Shown here: positions 56,778 to 64,000 of the stretch, piece by piece
Numbering within the stretch: position 1 is the first letter of the stretch
How the letters are laid out: every line of letters starts with the position of its first letter
DNA from: Protonemura montana
Taxonomy: Eukaryota; Arthropoda; Insecta; Plecoptera; Nemouridae
Direction: 5' to 3'
DNA: 64,000 nucleotides
Assembly (NCBI GenBank): GCA_947568835.1
Contig: OX387609.1
Coordinates: forward strand, 11,175,660-11,239,659
The notes under the pieces: model-generated
What the model saw: only the letters and a program-made list of their open reading frames with translations
Database searches by the model: none
Told to the model about the DNA's origin: nothing
Position numbers and translations under genes: made by a program

Positions 56778-57506
56778 GTAGAGGTGCCGGGTTTGTTCTG
56801 CGGGTTGCGTTCAGGGGCACGAGGTGGAGGTGCCGGGTTTGTTCTGTGGGTTGCGTTCAGGGGCACGAGGTGGAGGTGCCGGGTTTGTTCTGCAGGTTGC
56901 GTTCAGGGGCACGAGGTGGAGGTGCCGGGTTTGTTCTGCGGGTTGCGTTCAGGGGCACGAGGTGGAGGTGCCGAGTTTATTGTGTGGGTTGCGTTCAGGG
57001 GCACGAGGTGGAGGTGCCGGGTTTGTTCTGCGGGTTGCGTTCAAGGTCACGAGGTGGAGGTGCCGAGTTTGCTGTGCGGGTTGCGTTCAGGGGCACGAGG
57101 TGGAGGTGCCGGGTTTGTTCTGCGGGTTGCGTTCAGGGGCACGAGGTGGAGGTGCCGGGTTTGTTTTGTGGGTTGCGTTCAGGGGCACGAGGTGGAGGTG
57201 CCGAGTTTGTTCTGCGGGTTGCGTTCAAGGTCACGAGGTGGAGGTGCCGAGTTTGCTGTGCGGGTTGCGTTCAGGGGCACGAGGTGGAGGTGCCGGGTTT
57301 GTTCTGTGGGTTGCGTTCAGGGGCACGTGGTGGAGGTGCCGGGTTTGTTCTGTAGGTTGCGTTCAGGGGCACGAGGTGGAGGTGCCGAGTTTGTTGTGCG
57401 GGTTGCGTTCAGGGGCACGAGGTGGAGGTGCCGAGTTTGTTGTGCGGGTTGCGTTCAGGGGCACGAGGTGGAGGTGCCGGGTTTGTTCTGTGGGTTGCGT
57501 TCAGAT
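56778..57506 (+). repeat. 46-bp minisatellite, about 15-16 copies
   Basis: Unit GGGGCACGAGGTGGAGGTGC plus CGGGTTTGTTCTGCGGGTTG plus CGTTCA. Variants GAGTTTGCTGTGC, AAGGTCACG and GAGTTTGTTGTGC recur in a block pattern. Three + strand frames of 200-250 codons are open because the unit has no stop in any frame; the Cys/Gly/Arg-rich products are not credible proteins. Confidence 0.95.
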
Positions 57507-59241
57507 GTTAATGCATTTGAAATTATTTTGTAATTTGTATTGTTACACATTCAATTAGAGCCGCTTACAATTATGTTTAACTTTAATGGAGCGCAAATTA
57601 AAGTGCTGAGTAATTTGGAGTTTTTTTTTTATTAAACTTTGACCGTTTGCGTGATAACATTTGCGCATAAATGTTTTTTTCGTGCAGCCGTATTTTTATG
57701 ACGTCACATCTAATTCACAAGGGAGACAATTAAATTAGTTTAATGCACTTTCGCGCTGCGCAGTAGAATTCTGTTGCAACTTTCATAATTTATGTTGAAA
57801 AAAATTCACATTCCCTTTAGTTTATCGTGTCGACACGTTCAGACGACTCCTACTCGAGCGGTAAAACATTTCAGCCGTAAATACCTACCCCTAACAACTG
57901 ACTTCACCAAGTCCCATCTCGTCCCTTCTCAATGGCCGAGTCAGGTACGCGTAGAGTTTTCCCACAATTTCCCGGCTCTTAGCGTTTTAGTTTTCCAAGA
58001 TGATTTCCACGCGGCAAATTGCCCGCTGTAGCTACGTGATAAATCTTGCGCGTGGTTTTCCTCGGGTATAATTCCTATTGAACCATTTTCCGAAGTAGTT
58101 TCGGAACTTTTTTTTTTTTTTCTGAAAATTACTTCTGAAACTGCACAACGGGTTTTCTAATTTTTAACTATTTTTGCCCAAAAAGTCGACACCCAACGAA
58201 AAGAAATGTATCATATGCCAGGTTATATCAAGTTACATATGTGCGGATCTCTGCCTGGTTTCCAATCTAAAATTTCACCGCTTTTTTTCCGTGTAATTTA
58301 TGCAGTTTTCTTTGGTCAAGGGAAACATTAAACGAGCTCCCAGCCTCTCGGATCGTCGTACCCGATATGTGGCAAAGAATTTTCCAGAGGGTCGAGGTTC
58401 ACCTCGTTTACTGTACATTTTTCAATTATTTAAATTTACGGCATTGGGTTTTGTCGCTGGTTTTTTTGTTTTCTTTTGGGTTTTAAATGAGAAAATATGT
58501 TTCATTTTTGTTGGAGGGATCGATTGAAAAATGAAACAAAAGCCGGTCGTTGTCTCAAAGCGTTCTCTGAGCACATGAGCAAAAGAGCACAGACCTCAAT
58601 AAATGAGAAACTTCATTTAAAATATTTAAATTAGTTATTTTTAATTTTACACAAATATTTAATTTAAAATTTTTATTGTTTTCAGCTACAAGGTTAAGTT
58701 AGTTACATAAACAAATTTATTTTGAGTTTTTTTTAACAATTTCCAAAATTTTTTAGCATCCAAGCAAAATGTCTTAAAACATAAAAAAAAAATTATTATT
58801 ATCAACAAGAACTACTTGAAATTGGTTGTAAATGCTAAGTAAAGGACAAATAAAATTTAAAATCAATTTCAAAATCAATCACATTTTGATTTTTGAAGAA
58901 GCTTTTGACTTTGCCATGTTCAATTAACAAAGTATGAACAGCTTCAATCTAAAGTTGTACGCTTTGAATAGATTTGCATGCATTTCTTGCACCTCATGGC
59001 AGCGTCGAACTCGGCTACTTTGACTAATACTGCACGTATCGCGAGTCGAACCCCGGTCTTTGAGCGGCACCACATCAAAGACTAAGGTGGTGCGCCGTGC
59101 AGTTGGCTGCCACGGCCGATTGAAATTGCAAAATGGCGCTGGAAAATCATCAGCTTCAGAAACTTGCTTTGGGCAGGCGTTGGGGTTAGCAGTAAAAGGT
59201 GTTGTAACCTCTTGAAGGTATTTAATATCATGCATGCTTTG
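57507..59241. other. Intron sequence, nothing firm
   Basis: 58807-58860 is a half of foldback family H. On the minus strand 59020-59110 has a B-box-like GGTTCGACTC and may be a decayed tRNA-derived repeat. No exon recognised. Confidence 0.45.
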
Positions 59242-59935
59242 TAAAGGTTTGGCGTGTTGGAAAAATAGGTCCTAGTGAGATCACAGAAGTTAAAAACACT
59301 GCGCTGAGTCAGGTATTGGATGAATGACCATCATACACGTGACCAGTTCTGTTCGGGAGAGAGGTTGGAGGGATAAAAGTTAAGCAACACTGCGCTGGGT
59401 CAGGTATTGGATGAATGACCATCATACACGTGACCAGTTCTGTTCGGGAGAGAGGTTGGAGGGATAAAAGTTAAGCAACACTGCGCTGAGTCAGGTATTG
59501 GATGGGTGACCATCATACACATGACCAGTTCTATTCGGGAGAGAGGTTGGAGGGATAAAAGTTAAGCAACACTGCGCTGAGTCAGGTATTGGATGAATGA
59601 CCATCATACACACGACCAGTTCTGTTCGGGAGAGAGGTTGGAGGGATGAAAGTTAGTACAGCAACTTCACTCGCCTTGCTTATCAACCTCTCGACAGCAT
59701 GGATTTGTGGAGAAATCCTGATGTTCGAGTTGTACCATCCTTCGGAAGGGACGTTAAGCCGGTGGCCCCTTGGTGCTCTTCGACAGGAGTAGGCTACGTG
59801 CTAGCACCGGGTCTCTCCTCTTTCCTTCTAGGTTAGATAAGGTGTTCATCATCTTCTCATTCACCGACGTCATACGACCAGTTTTACTTGGCCCGTTGTC
59901 AAAAGAGTGCGTCGTTAAACACAATAATCAATTTT
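59242..59935 (+). mobile_element. 5S-derived SINE, copy i (full, four tandem heads)
   Basis: First head GTTTGGCGTGTTGGAAAAAT, then four 91-bp units starting near 59290, 59381, 59472 and 59563, each ending GGTTGGAGGGATAAAAGTT. The body, the GTACCATCCTTCGGAAGGGA domain (59736) and the tail GTGCGTCGTTAAACACAA (59907) follow. Complete element with amplified 5' end. Confidence 0.87.
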
Positions 59936-60416
59936 AGATGAGAAATTAAATTGTTTTTATTTACTGTATCTTCAGAAAGCTTGAGTTTCTTGGTCTCACC
60001 CGAAAAGCCTTGGAGGTGAAATAAAATTTTAATAGGTACATAAAACTGGGCGTATAATTTCATCGATCTTTTGGTATGAGAGCGTCTTTATTAAAGTGGC
60101 TTGAAAGAACGTCTCTACTTTATTGAACTGCTTGGAAGGGTTTGTTCTTGTTAGCGACCCTCGCCATCGACCAGGGTACCTAGTTACATGCATGCAGTGC
60201 AATTAAAACAGACGCATTGTTTTCTTCATCGAGTCGATCAAAGCATCTTGTAGCAAGTTTAAGCGTGTTTTGTTTTTGTTAAATAATCAACATCCTCGTG
60301 TCTTGCTTCTCTCCTGTTCGAGTCCCGGTTTTTGCAAACATTTTTTGAACGAGCAGGTGCAATAGATAATCTTGATAATCTTGATGAGATAATCTTGAAA
60401 AAATTCGTTTACGGTG

Positions 60417-60574
60417 GTTTTTAGACTCATGTCTACTTGATTTATTCTAAGTACTAGTTTTAAGAAAAACTATTTGAAATGGGTTTTGTCAATTCTAAGT
60501 TAAGGAAAACTAAAGGGAAATTTTAGTTGTCCTTTACTTAGCATTCAAAACCCATTTCAAATAGTTTTTCTTAT
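60417..60574 (+). mobile_element. Foldback element family H, copy 4
   Basis: Leader GTTTTTAGACTCATGTCTAC, left arm AAGAAAAACTATTTGAAATG and right arm CATTTCAAATAGTTTTTCTT. Arms pair over most of their length with small insertions around TTGTCAATTC. Confidence 0.82.
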
Positions 60575-61775
60575 AACAAATTCGTTTGTTTCGAACAAAT
60601 TCGTTCGTTTTCGAATTCGAATTTTTTGTGAAAAACAAATTCTTAGGCTAGATATTTCTGCCAGAAGATCTCGGCTAATAAAGTTAAAAAAAATAATTTT
60701 ATAAAATACTCTGTTTGAATCAAATGTAGTATTTTATCTAGAAAAAATTCGGATTTGACTGTGGTTTATTTGAAGAAAAAAAACGGTCAGTTCTTCCCAA
60801 AGCCAACAAATGAATCTTTCCCCTTGAAGATTTTATCAAAAGATCGGCTTTCAATGAGAAAGCAAACGAATTGGCTGATCGTCAAACTGTGATAACGGTA
60901 ACTACCTTTTGATAACTTCTTACACGAATCCAAACGAACATATTCAACAACCGCAAGAGTAATTGTAAATTCATCATGAAAACGCTAGCACCAACATAGC
61001 GTATGGTAATGAAAAAAACCGTGTGTGAAAATTGGAACGGCACAGATAAGTTTCCTTTATTACCTGTCACAAATATATTAAATATCGCTGCAGGAGATAT
61101 TTTACTAAAAAAAAAATTTTTGTGAACTGGTTCTAAAATTATGCGCTTGGCGAATCAAACCGAGGTTCGAACCAGCGTCTAGTTTGTCTAAAGCCGGCTC
61201 CGGATCGTCGCCGTGGGTGTGGGCGCCGGCGGTTTGGGTGCTAGGGGGCAGACAATTTATCGATTCCATTTGAAACAGCATCGCTAGCGCGGTCCATAGC
61301 TCTGGATGCTTCCCTTCTTGAGGCCTGCTGGATTATACAAGTCGAGGGCAGCGAGTAGGAATTCCTTGTCTTTGGTTGCAACCGTGAACAACAAAGTGTT
61401 ATAAATGAGCCAGCCTCTTGAAAACTTTCTCCGGCTCGGACGGTTCTTGAAGTTTGTTTATTTTTTTTTTAAGTTGGTGTGGTAGCTTTCAGTTTTGTGC
61501 AAAATATTGGCGTGGTAGTTTTATGATCCGGGAGACCATGGGGTTTCCGGTATTTTTATTGTTGAAACGCTACTTTTTTTCTTATATGTCTCAACTTTGA
61601 CAGTAGATTTTTAAGATTTGATTGATGATGCTTTGTACAAAACTAATACTGAACTTGTTGCTGTGGTGTTTAAGACTCTTGTCTACTTCAACTGACTGCA
61701 GCACAAGTTTTCGAAAAAAAAAATGGGTTTTTGACAGATAAAAAAAGTTTTTAATTTTAATTTTTAGGAACACTT
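60575..61775. other. Intron sequence, nothing firm
   Basis: 61666-61735 shares TAAGACTCTTGTCTACTTCA with the family H leader. Otherwise unrecognised. Confidence 0.45.
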
Positions 61776-62150
61776 ATCAGCTCTCAAAATGTGATGTCCC
61801 CACGGGGAATCGAACGAATGACTGATCGCTAAGGGGCTGGTAATACTATCACTAATGTAATGCACTAAAATCCGTTTTAAAAATACCATATCAATTGGTC
61901 AGTAGCCAAATTACAATGTCCAGATAAAAAGATATCTATCAGTTAACAACTCATCTCCATGGTTACAGCCAATCAGATGCCGCCATTTTTTTCTTAACTA
62001 GAAGATATCTTTTTTTTCGGACATTGTTATTCTTGAGCTGAGAGCAACACCCACGACAGGTAGAGACCGGGATTTGAGTCCGCGGCTGGGTATCAATTTT
62101 TAAAAAGTTACAACAATTTTTGCCCATTGCAAGCATTGTTTTGAAAAGTT
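61776..62150. mobile_element. Decayed foldback with two tRNA-like arms
   Basis: 61788-61860 (minus; TCCCCACGGGGAATCGAACG) and 62030-62100 (plus; AGGTAGAGACCGGGATTTGA) are inverted, diverged relatives of the tRNA-like modules at 48406-49215. It confirms that the paired, inverted layout is a family feature and not a one-off. Confidence 0.55.
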
Positions 62151-62439
62151 TCAAAGGTGGTTGTTGTAATTGGTTGGTTCGTTTGTTATTTGCGTTAAAG
62201 TAACAGGTAGATCTAAGGCAAGTCAGGAATAAATAGTTGATTTTACTAGCGTTCAAAACCCCCATCCCTAGTTACTTTCTTTGTTGTACTTCAATGGTTC
62301 CTTGTGTTCCTCCCCGCGATTTTCTGTCAGTGATTGGAGTCGAATAATTCAGGATCTCGTGCCTCCCAACGCAATCCCGCGGCAAGCGTAGTCCCAATCA
62401 GATATTCACTCAATTACCACGGCGTCGACTCGACCGCAA

Positions 62440-62620
62440 ATACCTTCGTCGTGCTAACACCGCTAAGGTGTCGGCGTCGGCGTCGCGGCGTCGATTTATC
62501 GCGCCCTGGCGGCGGGCGTCGGTGTTAATTGAGTCGGCGAATGCCAAATTGGAGCGACTGATCATTTCGGGAAGCGGCGCTGGTGGCGCTTTTGCAGGAG
62601 CAAGCGAAACGTTTCGACGC
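62440..62620. promoter_or_regulatory. CpG-dense patch (function unknown)
   Basis: GTCGGCGTCGGCGTCGCGGC and CCTGGCGGCGGGCGTCGG in A+T-rich surroundings. Similar GTCGGCG-rich sequence is at 11800-11950. Possibly promoter or enhancer, or only a local CG-rich repeat. Confidence 0.2.
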
Positions 62621-62887
62621 CGCAATGAATAGCATGCAGTATTATCTTGTCGAATCAATTTTAAAAAACATTGTAAATTACAATCCCTTTTCATGGCAAT
62701 AATCAATTCGTTTAAAGGTGTTTTTCTTTCAAAAACCTACAACTGACAGTCACATGATTATAAACCACCAGAAAAATGTTTCCGCTTTCTTGTTTTCTTT
62801 TTTTTTTATATCATCAATATAGCAATTATGATTTCTTTGAGGTTTTGAGAGCCATTGGTAAATGAGTCTTGTGGTTTTGTCGCTTAG

Positions 62888-62999
62888 TGCTCTTTTGTGA
62901 AGGGTTTTTAGTCCTAAAAAGGACTTTTTACCGCCATCTACTGTGTGAGATCTCTGCCTAAACGTCCTTTTTAGAACTAAAACCCTCCACAAAAGAGCA
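62888..62999. repeat. 38-bp imperfect inverted repeat
   Basis: 62888-62925 and 62962-62999 are inverted copies (TGCTCTTTTGTGAAGGGTTT against AACCCTCCACAAAAGAGCA) with a 36-base spacer. It contains AGTCCTAAAAAGGACT, also present as GGTCCTAAAAAGGACC at 10068, so the two foldbacks may be related. Confidence 0.8.
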
Positions 63000-64000
63000 T
63001 TTACCGAAAAACCACTACACTGAAATAGCGATTATGCTAAATGCGTACCTATTTATAAGAATGTGAATTTTTTTTGTAATGCTCTGAAATGGGCACAGAG
63101 AAAAAAGGGGAAACGTGCGAATTGTAAAACGAATGCCCTGTCATTCGCGATGAAAGGTTTATTGCTTTCAATATTTCCTATCTCTTTCTGGAAACATGCC
63201 CCGCGCTTTGCCAGCGATAAAACCATCGGCAGCGATAATACTAACATTAAATCCATTAGAAAGCAGATACCATATTCTTCACCAAAAATATATTACACAG
63301 ATCTATTAAACTGCACAGCGCACAGTGCTGCCACGGCGTTCTTTGCCAATTCTACTCGCAGCCTGGCGCAGAAAAACAAACGGAAAGAAATGCACCGTCG
63401 ATAAGGGTCAAAAGTCGCATGTATCTACATAAATTGATTCCCGCCGTCGCACACGTATCCCGTCTTTTGCATGTCACCCCTACCAAAGCAAAGAAACTAT
63501 CCCTGTTAAAGCAACGTTGGCACAGAATCAACCCTCACAGGTACGAGGCCGACTTCCAGTAGAAGTCATTTCCGACCCAATGATCGCCCCACCTCCGGCG
63601 CCCGGGGGGTGATTTCAACCCCTTGGGGAGCCCCACCCTACGGGCACCCACTCAATTTCCTATCGAGGAGTCGATGCCGAGGGCATGTGGCAGAGGGTGG
63701 GATGAGGTAACCTGGTTGGGGAAGCTATGTACGCCTAATAGCTTCATTCAAAGACGGGATGGAAAATGTTCGACGGGTTTGGGTGGGAAGGCGAGATTAA
63801 ATGGGTGCCGGGTGTGGTTGAGGAGATTTGCGGTCTGTTCTGGAGTTTGTTGAATGTGTTTTGGGGTTTGTGCAGCAATTGCTGTGGGTACGTGCGAAAT
63901 ATCAGATTCTTAGCTTCAGTTTAAAAATAACTCTAGGCTTGTCTCGTGATGAAAGTCGCACTGGAACAAGTGGTTCGTGGCACGAGCTAGACTTTACTTT
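63000..64000. other. Intron sequence, nothing recognised
   Basis: 63540-63850 is GC-richer with frames lacking splice support. Nothing else seen. Confidence 0.5.

Larger units (their letters stand above)
47710..64000 (+). other. sif: sif intron after exon D (at least 16.3 kb, incomplete)
   Basis: Begins GTGAGT at 47710. No exon resembling the start of the PH-CC-Ex domain was found before the window ends. The intron is rich in the same repeat families as the upstream intron. Confidence 0.75.

Noticed and set aside
56738..57558. Three overlapping + strand frames of 205-252 codons, Cys/Gly/Arg-rich
   Set aside because: They are frames of the 46-bp array. All three are open at once and the products are shifted versions of one repeat; no start or splice context.
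1..64000. CRISPR array
   Set aside because: The tandem arrays have no unique spacers between repeats and the window is eukaryotic.

Overview
The window is eukaryotic genomic DNA, A+T-rich outside a few CpG-dense patches, and consists mostly of introns. The only protein-coding gene I can identify is on the + strand: the arthropod Rac guanine-exchange factor still life (sif, the TIAM family). Four exons read in matching phase: 1960-2170, 3518-3757, 5350-5482 and 47564-47709. Their peptides carry stretches I recognise from arthropod SIF proteins ([67 protein letters not shown]). They cover the low-complexity linker that precedes the PH-CC-Ex module. Upstream exons (WH1 side) and the catalytic exons (PH-CC-Ex, RBD, PDZ, DH-PH) lie outside the window. 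The strength of this match argues for an arthropod, probably an insect or close relative. I cannot name the species.

Layout: 1-5482 holds three exons separated by short introns. 5483-47563 is a ~42 kb intron. 47564-47709 is the fourth exon. 47710-64000 is the start of another intron of at least 16 kb. The large intron is not empty. A CpG-rich, promoter-like block (about 22740-23460) precedes a 193-codon candidate first exon (23929-24507) that carries a protein phosphatase 1 docking motif. A second possible first exon sits at 39022-39165, a possible 18-codon cassette exon at 40633-40686, and a weaker 18-codon first exon at 12390-12443. All four end in phase 0 at a GT donor, which is the phase needed to join the fourth exon. 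This suggests, but does not prove, several alternative starts of sif. A tRNA-Arg(ACG) gene lies at 29796-29868.

Repeats fill much of the rest. There are nine copies or clusters of a SINE whose head derives from 5S rRNA, several amplified into 91- or 92-bp tandem arrays. There are foldback elements whose arms contain tRNA-like modules, a second foldback family with ~49-bp hairpins, and two MITE-like families. Minisatellites have units of 11, 16, 17, 26, 28, 30, 46 and 68 bp. Two observations stand out. The 26-bp array appears at the 3' end of two of three copies of one dispersed element, so that element may seed arrays. The 46-bp array has single-unit relatives elsewhere in the window. Long reading frames across these arrays are artefacts of stop-free repeat units, not genes.

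All gene and repeat identities rest on reading the sequence and on memory of families. No search was run.
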